From: Planctomycetales bacterium 10988
GTDB lineage: Bacteria; Planctomycetota; Planctomycetia; Pirellulales; Pb10988
Length of the DNA stretch: 64,000 nt
Assembly (NCBI GenBank): GCA_009664345.1
Contig: CP043547.1
Coordinates: 310,001-374,000 of the forward strand
Direction of reading: 5' to 3'
The notes under the pieces: model-generated
Seen by the model: only the letters and a program-made list of their open reading frames with translations
Databases searched by the model: none
Told to the model about the DNA's origin: nothing
Shown: positions 46,323 through 57,700 of the stretch, piece by piece
Numbering within the stretch: the stretch's first letter is position 1
Layout: each line of letters starts with the position of its first letter
Made by a program: the position numbers and the translations under genes

Positions 46323-46633
46323 TCACTTCTGAACCTGTTTTAGTAGGTTTCTGAAGGCCACTGCCCTTACTTGCGAAAACGAAAGCGAAGGTTTCTTTCC
46401 GAGCTGATTGCCGGCGTTCTTTTGGTAGTCTTCAGCCGATTGGCGGGTAAATCTTGAAGTCGGACTTAAGCTCCTGGTTAGCTCAATGACAGGGGCTTGT
46501 CGAGCCGCTTGGGAGGCTACTTTCCCATCTATCTTCCCCCCTCTTCTTCAGCCTTCGCAGCAATGGCTTTCCCACGACTTCTAGGCTGTTTGTCATAAAC
46601 TTTTCTGAATGCTCCCAAACCGTCTTGAACCGA
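46323..46633 (-). pseudogene. Broken coding remnant of unknown family
   Basis: On the minus strand an open stretch with protein-like composition (RKVYDKQPRSRGKAIAAKAEEE) meets a stop just after the G6 run at 46536-46541. One extra G would carry it into a second open stretch (VASQAARQAPVIELTRS, then SAEDYQKNAGNQLGKKPSL) that ends at 46323. No start codon is clear. I do not recognise the family. It could be chance, but two protein-like halves joined at a homopolymer favour a decayed gene. Confidence 0.3.
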
Positions 46634-46823
46634 TCAATCTCCCTTCATCGGCCTTAAAATTGTAGTGCCACCTTGTAGATTTTTCCGATGAGCAAACATA
46701 AATATTTAGCCTGATCTTGATGAAAAGCATCCGATAATCAAACGGACCCCGCTTCTTTAAAAACTTACGTTTTTATCGCACGGCGAAGCGCACAGTAGAG
46801 AAACCTCTACCAAGACATCTGAT

Positions 46824-46925
46824 ATGAAAGGAATTGATGACCCTGATCGTGAGTGGTTGTACTTAAAAGAAATTTTTACTCCAGATGAGAAATTAGCGAT
46901 AAAGAGATATTTACAATCAATTTAG
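46824..46925 (+). CDS. Possible 33-residue small protein
   Basis: The frame opens with ATG at 46824 and encodes a short charged peptide containing DDPDREWLYLKEIFTPDEKLAIK, which looks like natural protein. There is no strong ribosome site. It may be the truncated start of a larger lost gene. Little more can be said. Confidence 0.25.
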   Translation: MKGIDDPDREWLYLKEIFTPDEKLAIKRYLQSI

Positions 46926-47607
46926 GAATATTTAGACGTTCCAATAGATTTCTCAAACGTTGGATTTCTGTGTAAGTAAAGTTCTCTATATCTTGTTTTT
47001 AGTCCAACCATAGGCTGAGGACCCCATGCATAGCATAAAATGATGATCAAGTCTGTGATTTGACCTTGTCAGTTCGCCCTTTCTTACTTTCCGAGGACGT
47101 GGGAATTTTGTCTCTTCGGGAGCATTCCAACCACGGTTTGTCGGCAGGTTTTGTCAACAAATATCCTGACACCATGCGACTCATGATGTTACATTAATCC
47201 CGTTATAAAAATGCAATGATTTGCGGCTTCGTCGGAAACGAGAACACTCCCAAGATGGAGTTCACAGGTCTTCATGGCAACAGACTTGATGGATACCAAA
47301 AGGCCAAAAATCTTTGACTCTCCATCGCAGGGGAGCAAGGCCACGAAGCTCTTCTTTGCTGGCCAAAAATTTATCATGACATTTGCTAAAAAGTGGTTGC
47401 TTCCCAGCACTCCATAAGTCTAGAATACGGGAGTAATGATGGCGGAATTGAATCCGTCAATTTCTATTGAAAGAAGGAAAGATAAATAATTGCCGGGGAC
47501 TGAAACGATCCCCGTTACAACCCGAATACGCGTGAGCGTAGATTGCTGTTCTGCCCGAAACCACCACCCTGAACCCCCGAGGTTCTTGAATGTACAGACG
47601 CAGCATT
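46926..47607. other. Gene-free degenerate DNA left of the IS4-type element
   Basis: Two minus-strand frames of 73 and 64 codons (47189-47410 and 47420-47614) have no ribosome sites or recognisable motifs and were not accepted. I see no RNA gene or repeat. The region looks like decayed accessory DNA. Confidence 0.3.
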
Positions 47608-49201
47608 GAGCCACGCCCCGAAAGGGTTACGCCGTAGCGGATTTTTCACCCCGTCATATTGGGGTTTTCTTGATTTTGTAGAAATGAGAAAAGTCAGACT
47701 CCTTCCCTCAACCAAATGGAAGACGCTTCAGTTTGAAAGGAGTCTGGCTGATGAAAGCTCGAAATGGATGTCGGAGCCGCAGGGCGAACCACGGCGTGAA
47801 GGCTCCTACGCAGGGCGAACTGCTGCAGCGATCGCTTGAGTGGGTTTTGCGTGAGGACTTATTCGCCGATCTGCCCTTGCACGGCAATACGAATTGGTGC
47901 CCTAAGATGTTGGTCGCTCTGGCGGTCCTCTCAGCCTGGTCCGGGGCTCCTCGCCTGACCGATGCGTTTGCCAAAGCGACGCAGCTATCGCAGGCCATGT
48001 TCTCGGTCGTTGCGATCCAAACCTACCAGGGCATGATGCGGGCCTTGGTTCGCTGGACGCCCCAGCTATTGCCACGGTTGTGGCGGCGGATCCAGAAACT
48101 AATGTGCCAGGCAGGCCCCGAACACTTTCGCATTTGCGGATGGGTTCCGCTAGCGGTCGATGGCTCCCGGTTCAGCACGCCGCGTACCCTGAGCAACGAG
48201 CAAGCCTTCTCCGCTAAAAACTTCGGACAAGGCAAAAAGGCCCAGTCGCGTCGCAAGTGGAAAAATAAAAGGCAACGGACCAAGAAGCTGGGAGAACCGG
48301 TCAAGCCGCAGATTTGGCTCACCCTCGTCTGGCACATGGGCCTGAAACTTCCCTGGTGCTGGAAATCGGGGCCCTCAACCGCCAGCGAGCGGCATCACTT
48401 GTTGGACATGTTGAAATCACACCGATTCCCGAAGAAAACGCTCTTTTGTTGTGATGCGGGATTCGTTGGTTACGAACTCTGGAGTGCGATCCTGCATGCC
48501 CGTCACAGCTTTCTGATTCGTGTCGGCGGCAATGTGCGGCTCTTGAAAAATCTCGGCCGCTTCCGCAGGGGAAACGGGGTGGTGTGGCTCTGGCCGCGAG
48601 CCGTTGCCCGGCGAAGAGAGCAGCCCTTGGTGCTTCGATGCATCGAAGTTCGCGGCCTGCGGGGATCGATGTGGCTGGTCACGAACGTTCTCGATCCCAA
48701 GGAGCTTAGCGAGACGGCGATAAAGCAATTGTATCCGCTGCGTTGGGGCGTCGAACTCCAGTTCCGCACGGTGAAACAGACGTTCGGTCGCAGCAAGCTC
48801 CGCAGTCGTAATGCCCAGCACGCGCTGGTGGAGCTGGACTGGTCGCTGATCGCGCTGACCCTGGTTCAACTTCTGGCGATACGCGAGCAAATCAAACTCG
48901 ACGAGCCGCCTGAGCGAACGAGTGTCGCCGCCGCGTTAGCCGCGATTCGACACGCCATGCACCACTGGCACCAACCCGCCCGCGGAAAGAGCCGCTTGCC
49001 GAAGCGACTGGCTCAAGCGACCAAGGACACCTACCACCGCAGGTCCTCCAAAGTCAGCCGCTATCGAAAGGAACACATCGATCAACCTACCGCTGCCAAG
49101 CCAGAAATCAAACAAGCGACGGAGAAGCAGAAAAAGGATTACCGCAACCTACAACGAACAAGCTAAAATCCGCTACGGCGTTGCCGAAAGGGGCGTCGGC
49201 C
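47608..49201 (+). mobile_element. IS4-family insertion sequence with terminal inverted repeats
   Basis: The ends are inverted copies. Left, 47614-47645 carries CGCCCC and ACGCCGTAGCGGATTTT; right, 49165-49195 carries their complement, AAAATCCGCTACGGCGT and GGGGCG. The pairing covers 17 continuous bases plus the outer GCC(G)ACGCCCC. The element is about 1.6 kb with one transposase gene. A target-site duplication could not be read with confidence. Confidence 0.8.
47733..49166 (+). CDS. IS4-family DDE transposase
   Basis: This 477-residue transposase is intact. DDE residues are visible in LAVDGSRFSTPRT (first Asp), LFCCDAGFVGYELW (second Asp) and YPLRWGVELQFRTVKQTFGRSKLR, which is the IS4 signature Y-x2-R-x3-E-x6-K. 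The later TG(ATG) at 47751, beginning KARNGCRSRRANHG, is an alternative start. The stop falls inside the right inverted repeat. The gene is more GC-rich than the DNA to its left, which fits a recent insertion. Confidence 0.92.
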   Translation: MKGVWLMKARNGCRSRRANHGVKAPTQGELLQRSLEWVLREDLFADLPLHGNTNWCPKMLVALAVLSAWSGAPRLTDAFAKATQLSQAMFSVVAIQTYQGMMRALVRWTPQLLPRLWRRIQKLMCQAGPEHFRICGWVPLAVDGSRFSTPRTLSNEQAFSAKNFGQGKKAQSRRKWKNKRQRTKKLGEPVKPQIWLTLVWHMGLKLPWCWKSGPSTASERHHLLDMLKSHRFPKKTLFCCDAGFVGYELWSAILHARHSFLIRVGGNVRLLKNLGRFRRGNGVVWLWPRAVARRREQPLVLRCIEVRGLRGSMWLVTNVLDPKELSETAIKQLYPLRWGVELQFRTVKQTFGRSKLRSRNAQHALVELDWSLIALTLVQLLAIREQIKLDEPPERTSVAAALAAIRHAMHHWHQPARGKSRLPKRLAQATKDTYHRRSSKVSRYRKEHIDQPTAAKPEIKQATEKQKKDYRNLQRTS

Positions 49202-49610
49202 AGTGCTGGTTTGTGCGCCTCTGTGGTGGAGGTCGGGCGGACTCTCTGGTACGGCGCCTTCTTTTATGCGCTGTACGGAGCGTCTTGCTCCCGCGGTTCC
49301 TCCAGAACCCCGAGCAGCCATGAGCCGTCTCTTTTCAGACAACCACCAGCTTCGCGACTCCTGTCGCCTTCTCATACAAGTCCCCTCACTCCTCTATCTA
49401 CGGGACGGTACCACTTCCGTTGGAGAGTACGTATCTTTGCTCTCCCGACTGGGAAATCCGCCGAACTCCCAGCTCATTGGCAGTCCATTCAAAGCTTCAA
49501 TTCGTTCACCGAAATCCGGTCGCAGCACGGCTCCCGCGAACCCATGATCGCATCAATCGATGAATTCGTTATGTCTAGCTTTCTATTTCCAAAAGAATTA
49601 AGGAGACTTC
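49202..49610. other. Intergenic region right of the IS4-type element
   Basis: Long plus-strand frames here (from 49181 and 49203) run into or end before the next gene in another frame and were rejected. A ribosome site AAGGAG lies 8 bases before the ATG at 49611. No RNA or repeat was recognised. Confidence 0.35.
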
Positions 49611-51143
49611 ATGAACACGCCTCCCTTACCGCCGACAATCAAAACTTCAGAACCTTCCGCTCTTTCCACTGCCTCGGGAGTGGTGGGCCTCGCTGTCATT
49701 ACGATTCTTCATGCCTTGGCGTATGGGAGTCTCTACGGAATGGGGACGATCCATACGATCGAACATTACTTGGCGATTGTGCCGGTGATCGGTCAATTGG
49801 TGGTGGCAGCCTTCGGGACGCTCGCCATGATCCTTCAACTAATCGCGGCACTGCTCCTCTTGTTTCGATCTCTTTACACCGAGAAGCTCACCCGACCAAG
49901 CACTCTATGTTTGGTCGTCATTCTTGGATTGGCCGTCTTGGGGGCTGCTCCTTTCGGGGTTTGGTCGGAAGTCTTACTCGTGTTTCTCAGTATCTTGTGG
50001 CCACTGACCTTGCATTTTGTCGTGAAGCGTCTGATTCATTCCAAACCCATCCATCCAGTTTTCAATACATTGATTTTCGTCTGGGGTGCGATTCTCTTGC
50101 TGATCACCGTAGGAATATTTCTCGTACGCATCGATCACCCTCCGTTTCCTGATTTTGATCCGATCGCTTCTTTCCCGACTGAGGAGAAAACACCCCTAGT
50201 CGTTTCCCTCTCAGTCGAAGGCCAGCCGAGTCCACTCCATGCCCCTTCCTCACTTCCCTCGGATCATCCAGACGTCGTGCTGAGCAAATTCGTCGGACGC
50301 TGGAGAATATCCGCCGACGACAATGGGAAGGCGAGTGCGTACGGCGAAGCAATCTCCCTTAGACTTGAGGAGGAACCTTGGGTGGTATGTCAAATGTCTG
50401 ACCTGGCCGGAGTTCTGCGTGGGATCCAGGTAATAGGCTTCGATCAATCCGACGCTTCCTATCACTACTACAGTTGCGTCGTGGGAGTTCCTAGTTCCCA
50501 CTATGTGGGACAATGGGACGCTTCGAAACAGGAGTTTACCTGGTCAAGCCCCCTTCAAGAAGGAAAACAACAGGTAGTGATTCGCGAAAGCATCGGAGAG
50601 ACCTCGATTCGCAGTGTTCATTCCCTCGTCGAAAATGGGGTTACACTCAATTCCTTCAAGGCCACGCTCGACCGCCTTCCCTTTCATCCAGACGAATCTT
50701 GGAACTCTCCCCTTCTCGATCGCTATGAGGGGAAATACCGCTACGAATCGCAAACGACCTTCAACGAATCCAAGGAGGAGGTTCTCAACCGCGGTTTGAT
50801 GCTATTTCGACGGCTCCCAGCCACCCACAATCTGGTGAAACTTTATTTTAATGAGGAGCCAGGAAGACTTGCCGACGTTCAATTCTACTACCATGACCTG
50901 GCGACTGACGAACTCATGTGTTTTTGGATCGCAGGCAACGGCCAACCTCAGAGACTATTGGGTACACCCTCCTCCAATCATGGACAGGTTACCTGGCAAA
51001 GCGCCCCGGATGGAGAGTTCAAGATGATCCTGATCGACTTTTTTTCCGGCGACGAACTTAGGTTGAGTCGGGCCGACATCTCTCAAGAAGCGGAAGGTTG
51101 GCAGATGCGTTTGTCTACATTCTGGGAGCGAATCGAGGAGTAA
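49611..51143 (+). CDS. Multi-pass membrane protein with DUF1579-like extracytoplasmic region
   Basis: The first ~190 residues of this 510-residue protein hold five hydrophobic helices (VVGLAVITILHALAYGSLYG, IVPVIGQLVVAAFGTLAMIL, TLCLVVILGLAVLGAAPFGV, SEVLLVFLSILWPLTLHFVV and LIFVWGAILLLITVGIFLVR). The remainder is soluble. It has a beta-rich block, LSKFVGRWRISADDNGKASAYGEAISLRLEEEPWVV, with GFDQSDASYHYYSCVV, resembling DUF1579; a second similar block begins at DRYEGKYRYESQTTF. The function is unknown. It lies 636 bases upstream of the giant RHS gene on the same strand, and any link is unproven. Confidence 0.72.
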   Translation: MNTPPLPPTIKTSEPSALSTASGVVGLAVITILHALAYGSLYGMGTIHTIEHYLAIVPVIGQLVVAAFGTLAMILQLIAALLLLFRSLYTEKLTRPSTLCLVVILGLAVLGAAPFGVWSEVLLVFLSILWPLTLHFVVKRLIHSKPIHPVFNTLIFVWGAILLLITVGIFLVRIDHPPFPDFDPIASFPTEEKTPLVVSLSVEGQPSPLHAPSSLPSDHPDVVLSKFVGRWRISADDNGKASAYGEAISLRLEEEPWVVCQMSDLAGVLRGIQVIGFDQSDASYHYYSCVVGVPSSHYVGQWDASKQEFTWSSPLQEGKQQVVIRESIGETSIRSVHSLVENGVTLNSFKATLDRLPFHPDESWNSPLLDRYEGKYRYESQTTFNESKEEVLNRGLMLFRRLPATHNLVKLYFNEEPGRLADVQFYYHDLATDELMCFWIAGNGQPQRLLGTPSSNHGQVTWQSAPDGEFKMILIDFFSGDELRLSRADISQEAEGWQMRLSTFWERIEE

Positions 51144-51779
51144 TTTTTAAGTCCAAGTTCAGGGGAAGGAGGCAGAGCAATCGTTGACGACCGTCAACAA
51201 TGTCGAGCTTCCATGCTAAGCAAGCATATCCGGCACACCACTTTTGAGGGGATTGTATCTACCTAAAAAGGCTTAGAGAGATTGGGGTTAGAAATTTCTT
51301 TAGCGTCTGGGACGCCGTTTCTTCGTCGTAAGTTCAAGGGGTGAATCTCTAAGTGCTTACAAGTTCATCAGTTAGAAGAGTAATGAAAAAAGTTAGGTTT
51401 TCCCTCTTGTAACTCCTCTAAATCAAGGCAGGATAATCCTAACGCTCCTAAAGATCACTACACGCTAAGTCTTCATTCTTCTACAACCCAGCATGAAACT
51501 CAACCAACTTTTAGGTCCTCAAACGACATCATCTTTACCCCGGTTTCAACTTCATTTTTTTAAATTTAGTAACCAATTCTTCTTCCACACATTGTTGTTG
51601 AATTGGTTCAACACCCTACAAAACTATCTCCAGCTATTCCCCAAAGAATTTTCTTATACACAATTAAAATTTTACAACCGTATTTCTATGAAAACACTTT
51701 CTCGTGTTTCCATAGATAGGGATCGCTTTGACAAATTTTTAAACGTGTAGAGATTTGCCTTTACAGCCCCCACGAGAAT
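51144..51779. other. Upstream region of the giant RHS gene
   Basis: This is an AT-rich leader. A small hairpin GTTGAC-GACC-GTCAAC lies near 51183-51198. An 85-codon frame at 51493-51750 is rich in Phe, Leu and Asn, has no ribosome site and was not accepted. The promoter of the RHS gene should lie here, but no clear elements were assigned. Confidence 0.35.
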
Positions 51780-54700
51780 ATGGCGAAACAATCAAAACTG
51801 AACAGTTGGCTCAAGTCGGTTCAAAAAATTAAACAAGCACGCCGCCGTAACCATCGTGAGGATGAACGACTCACGATTGAACAACTCGAACCCAGGCAAA
51901 TGTTAACGACTGCTGGGCTGGATCAGTTAGGTGTTTACGATGTCTCGACGGCTCAGTATCTCCTGGATCAAGATGAAAATCAGGTGGGAAATGGGATAAC
52001 TGATCTGGTCGGACAATTCGGGGTTAGTGGGGATACCCTGATTACAGGAGATTGGGATGGAGATGGGAATAAGGAATTAGGGATCTTCCGTGATGGGAAT
52101 TGGCTGCTAGATGAAAATGGTTCCCGTTATTGGGAATCTGGCCATCTCTGGGAAGGAACCGGTACTGGTGATGTTGATGTGTTCGCCACGTTTGGACAAG
52201 CGGGCGATGTGCCCGTCGTAGGGGACTGGAATAATGATGGGAAGGACGAAATTGGCGTATTCCGGAATGGGACTTTTTATCTGGATTATGATGGGAACCA
52301 CGACTCTGGCAACGGATTGAGTACCTTCCAATTCGGCACCACCGGGGATACGCCAGTCGTCTTGGACTGGGATGGAGATGGCTCGGATGAAGTCGGCATT
52401 TTCCGAGTCGATGCGAACGACCTCGGTGAGTTTCATCTTCTCGATATGAGTATCGATATCCAAAATGGTGGGGTTGTCACCTTGGGTTCAAGTGTCGCCT
52501 TCAACTTTGGGCAGGCGGGCGACGTTCCAATTGCGGGGAATTGGGCTGGGGACAGTCAGAGCAATGTGGAAAGCATCGGGGTCTTTCGTACCTTAGAGGA
52601 TGTTGAAAATGAGGAACAAGCTGTCATCTTTTCGCTTCTAGATTCCTCCGAGTTACCAAGCACGACTTCTAGTCCTCTCGTGGATTTGAACAATCAAAGC
52701 ACGGACATCTTGTTTCAAGAAAATCTCCCTCTCGGGCAGACGCTCCTTCCACTGATCGGGCAATGGGCTGATGACTTCTTTACCGAAGCTTCAACACCGC
52801 AAGTAGTAGTGGGATCAGAGGCAGGGGCTCCCAATGAGTTCAAAGTTTATGATGCTCAAACGGGAGTTCAGCAGAGCCACTATATGGCCTTCGATTACGA
52901 TACCAACAACCCCGACGCACTTGGTTCGGTATCCGTGCAGGTAGCCCTTGGGGATGTCAATCGAGATGGGGTGCCTGATGTCATTGCCGGTTCCGGCGAG
53001 AACTCCCTTGGCAAAGCATCGAAAATCAAGGTGTTTGATGGAAGTTCCGTTCAACAGGTTCTTTGGGAATTCACTCCCTATTCCACCCCCTCCGCCAATT
53101 TTTCGGGAGCTCTTTCGGTAGCCTCGGGAGATGTCAACCGAGATGGCTACGCCGATATCATCGTTGGGCCAGGAGCGTCGGGAGGACCCCGTGTTAGTGT
53201 TTATAGTGGTGCTCCCAACGGAACCGGGACGCCTGACCTTCTCTACGACTTTTACGCTTTCAATCCTATCTACACTGGGGGAATTCAAGTCGCTACCGGT
53301 GATGTTGATGGAGACGGTCACGTAGACATCATCGTTGCCTCAGGACCAGACTTGATTAACGACAACAATGAAGTCGATAACAGTCAAGTTCGAATCTTTA
53401 ACGGCAATCCTGCCTTGGCCAGTGGTTATACCCCGGCTTTAATGGCCACGCTCAATCCCTATGACGACTTCGATACACACGATGGTGGACCCGGTTATTA
53501 TCGTATAGGAATCAATGTTTCCGCAGCAGATTTCGATCGGGATGGAAAAGCTGAAATTGTTACCTCCATCGGAGCAAAGCTGACGACCTCTGACCGAGGT
53601 CCATCGCCCTACAATTCTGTTGTCACAATATGGAATTACTCACTCCGGACCTCCTCGTTTGCTTCTCTGGGTGAATTTGCTCCATTTGATAGTTTCACAG
53701 AAGAAATCCGTGTCGCCACGGTCGATGCAATCGACGATTCCGGAACAACCGACGACGATCATCAACCCGAAATTTTCGTTACCAAAGTTCTTGAGGGCAG
53801 CTCATCTCCAACCACTTTGGAGATCTATGAGGTAGATTTTCTTAGCAGTCAGATTTTTAATCCGCAGGACAACACAGATCAGAATTCGGAAAATAATCAT
53901 ACATTAGATGGATTTGTGCCCTTCTCGCTATTTGCCGTGAGTGGGATGAATGTTTACGGTAACTTCCAGACAGCCGTGAATGAAGCTCCGTCGGTCACCT
54001 ACACTCCTGCAGCGCAAGCACCCCGCGAGGACCTATTGGATTTATTGGGGACTTTCCTCATCGAAGACCCGAACAGCAATGATCCAGGCAACGAAGACGC
54101 CGAGTTCCTTGTCAAGTTATGGGTGTCTTCGGGAGCACTTCTTCTGGCTTCGACAACTGGTCTGACGGCGACGGGAGGGCAAACTCTCACTGAAGAGCAC
54201 GAGGCCATTTGGATCCAAGGCACGCTTGACGACCTCAATGCCGCACTTACTGGCATTAAATATCGGTCCAATCCCGACTTTGCGGGGACCGACACAATTC
54301 GTATTTTGGTCGAAGATTTAGGGCTGAATCTATCAGGACTTCCCCAGCAGACCTTGGAAGCATATGAATTCCAGGTCACTCCTATCAATGACGCTCCTTC
54401 GTTAGTTCGGGGATCGCTGGAAGTCCCACGGGTCGGCAACATCGAAAATCATTCGATTGCGCTCACGAGTCTGATTGAATATGGGCCGGGTGGTGGTGCC
54501 GATGAAGCCGGTCAACAGCTTTCCTTCCAAATTACAGCCGTTCCGGATAGCACCTATGGAACCGTGACACTTGGGCCTTCATCTTCTCCCGTGCAGGTCG
54601 ATGACGAACTCTCCGAAGAGCAGTTCAATTCCCTCCGTTTACAATTCGCAGAAGGTGCGGAGGATGCTACATCTGAGGAGAATACGCTTGAGTGGGAAGT

Positions 54701-57700
54701 CTCGGACAATGGTCCGGGCGATAATGAACCTCAGCCCCAATCAGAGCCTGTCGGTGGAGGTTCCGAAGAAGATGAAAATGCCAGAGTAGGTAAACTCATC
54801 ATCAAGCCAGTTAAACCTTCGGAACCTTTAGGTGATACTCCTGTTATCCAACAGGCTGTCGATGATAATGGTCAGTCAGGATTATTTATAGATATCGATG
54901 GGAATTATGCGGTTCCCGATGTGGACGAAGAAGGGAATACATTATACAGCAAACCTGGTTATTGGAATGCTTCTGGAGAGACGATAGGTATCAGCTACGA
55001 AAACTATCAGCCGGTAAGTGATCTTCCCAATCCCCTCTATTCTTATGAATATGTCACAGTTTCCTATAATGAAGATACAGAAGGAAATACCTCAGGTGGG
55101 ACCTTTACAGCTCACTTTTGGGTAACCGACGATGATAGCGACCTCAATTCTCTTCAGATGAAATTGGCAGACCCACATGCTGATGATAGCCTTCTCGATC
55201 CGAATAATCCTGACTTAGGAAGTAAAAAAGTACACGCTTCGGATATTCAACGCACGATCAATGCAGATCAAAATCGGGTTGAATTTGCTGTTACCGTCGC
55301 AGTTCCAGATAGAACAGAGCATGGCCATGGAGACGTGGTAAGAGTAGTAGTATCGGATGCCGAGGGGAATAAGGCGTTCTACGAAATATATGTCGTTGCT
55401 ATCGGAGATCCACATTTTGGCGTTAAACCCGCGATTAGCTACTACGAGGACCCTCTCGATCCTGTCTCTGGTCTATGGCCCGACGGGGAACCTGAGCCTG
55501 AAGCACCGTTTCAATATAGACTCGCGAGTACACAAGGTGTTGAAATAATGGGGGGGGACAATGGTAGTGTAATAATAATTGACGATTCTTATTACTACGA
55601 GCCCAAAGCCACGAAATTAGACGAAATTCAAGAAGACTATCTCTGGTATCGGGAAAAATACGAATTCCCTGAAAATGGTGTGACTACCACTCTCTATTCC
55701 AATTGGGCCCTCATTCACATTCTAGGAAAGCCATCTCCTATTCCTTTTAGCTTTGAGATTGAATGCGACTGTGATTGTGGCTGTGATGATCCCACATCAC
55801 TCTCAGCGGACCCACAAGATGGGGAAGGGGAAGTCAAGCATGATGTCAACGATGTGACCACCCTTGAAAATGAAAATGGGATTGGGACCAATAAGATTGT
55901 TTCTGGCGATACCCATCTGCCTGGTGGACTCGATGAAGCAGGTGATCCCTTAGGCGGAGGTGGGGGAGGAGGCACCTCACTGATGGCCATGTCTACCCTC
56001 TTTAGCGGCCTTTCTGCTCCCTTGCTTGATGAGTACACAACCCCTCATCGCATTCGTGTAGAGACCTGGGTAGCTGGTGGAAAACGGTCCGAAGTCTTTT
56101 ACGATCCCGAAGGTCTAGAAATTGGCGACCCGATTCGATTCTCCCAACACCTCGACCTCAAAGACTTACCGACCGGCCATTATCAATGGACCATGTTTGT
56201 TCATTTTGAGTTTTTGCACGGCGAACAGGTCGAGACCTTCCACGGAACAACCAATGTCGTCAATCAAACGCAGGGTGAGTTTGGTCCGAACTGGACGCTC
56301 AGTCAAAAAGAACAGCTTGTCATCCAAGGTGCAGGAGCACTTTGGGTTACAGGCAACGGGAGCACCTTGTGGTTTGAACGGGGTTCTGAAGTTACCGATG
56401 GGGGTAATTATCTTCACACCAACTACGAATTAAAAACAGGCATTCACGATCCAACCCCGCAGCAGCAAAATAAAACGCTAGGAATTAGCCTTCGGAAAGT
56501 GGTTGATAATGGACAAGCTTTTTACTTAATTCTTGATCAGTCAGGAACACTTCGCAGGTTTGATTCGGCTGGGAAGTTGCTCAAAATCGAAGGGATTGAT
56601 GGCAATGAAGTTGTCTATGAATATGATGATATGGATGGTGACGGGCGGTTTGATGAACTGACCAAAATCGTTACCAATGACGGAATTACCAGTGAATTTG
56701 GCTATAATCAAAACGGACAAGTCGTAACGATTACGAACATCGAGGAAGGACTGGGCTCAGAAGACCCCCAAGTTCGAGTAACGGAACTTGTTTATAGCCA
56801 AGATGGGTATTTAGAACAGATTCTAGGAACACAGACCTCGACGAATCCGGCTGTTCGTTCTCTGGATACCTTCACCTACACTCCCGAAGGTTATATTGAG
56901 ACATGGACTACCCAAACGATTGAAGGGGATGCGAATAGTCTTGAAGAAACCGAATTTCAATATGATCATGCCGGCAGAATTGTAGCGATCGTTGATCCAA
57001 GTTGTGGTTGTCAAGTCACTACAACTTACATCGATCCAGCAATCAGTCGCTATGTCCCCGATCCAGAAGGGATCGCGGGAGATGGTTCTTCGGAAAATCC
57101 TTTCCTGCTGGAAGCGTTTGCAGGCGACTACGGAGTACGAACCGATGCCTTGGGTCGTGTTTACACTACCTACTATGATATCGATGGACGCTTTCCAGAA
57201 TCCTATGAACCAGACATTGCTGATGTGATTAGTGATCATGAACTCTATGGGCGAATTGTACTCACTATCGACCCGGACGGGTATCAAACTTACTCGCTGT
57301 ATGATCAGTATAACCAGTTGATCAAGATGGTTCTCCCGGACCCTGACGGCGATGGTCCTCTGTATGACTTAGTAACGGAATATGAATATGATGCTCAGGG
57401 AAACCTCACGACATTAATCCTTCCAGACAAGGAAATAATCGAATATGAGTATACTGAACTCAATATTGCCGTTGATGGGTTTCCCAATAATACGCAAGAG
57501 CTGATCCTGCCAGAGCTTGTTCGAGATCAACTGGGTCGAGAAACCTATTACCAATATGATTACAATACGGGAAGACTTCTCTCAATTACCAGCGTCGTCG
57601 ATACACAATACGATGGGGACAATACTTATTACTACGGCCCCACGACCTTCTATGAGTACAACGCCGATGGCACGGTCAGTAAGATTATTCAATCTGAAGA

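Larger units (their letters stand above)
40123..46925. mobile_element. Putative genomic island integrated at tRNA-Arg (right end not located)
   Basis: A tRNA 3' end is followed directly by a convergent tyrosine recombinase, an excisionase-like protein, a reverse transcriptase/helicase-like pair, a regulator and degraded DNA. This order is typical of tRNA-integrated islands. I looked for a second copy of the tRNA 3' end and found none longer than 9 bases in the window. The right border is therefore unknown; the end given is only the last identifiable open frame. Confidence 0.5.

Noticed and set aside
50083-50092. String TCTGGGGTG matching the tRNA-Arg 3' end, as a possible attR
   Set aside because: Only 9 bases and inside a coding gene; expected by chance.
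49181-50152. 323-codon plus-strand frame after the IS4-type element
   Set aside because: It runs through the first third of the membrane protein gene in another frame, lacks a ribosome site, and has Arg/Ser-rich shadow composition.
51493-51750. 85-codon frame upstream of the RHS gene
   Set aside because: AT-driven Phe/Leu/Asn composition, no ribosome site and no motif.
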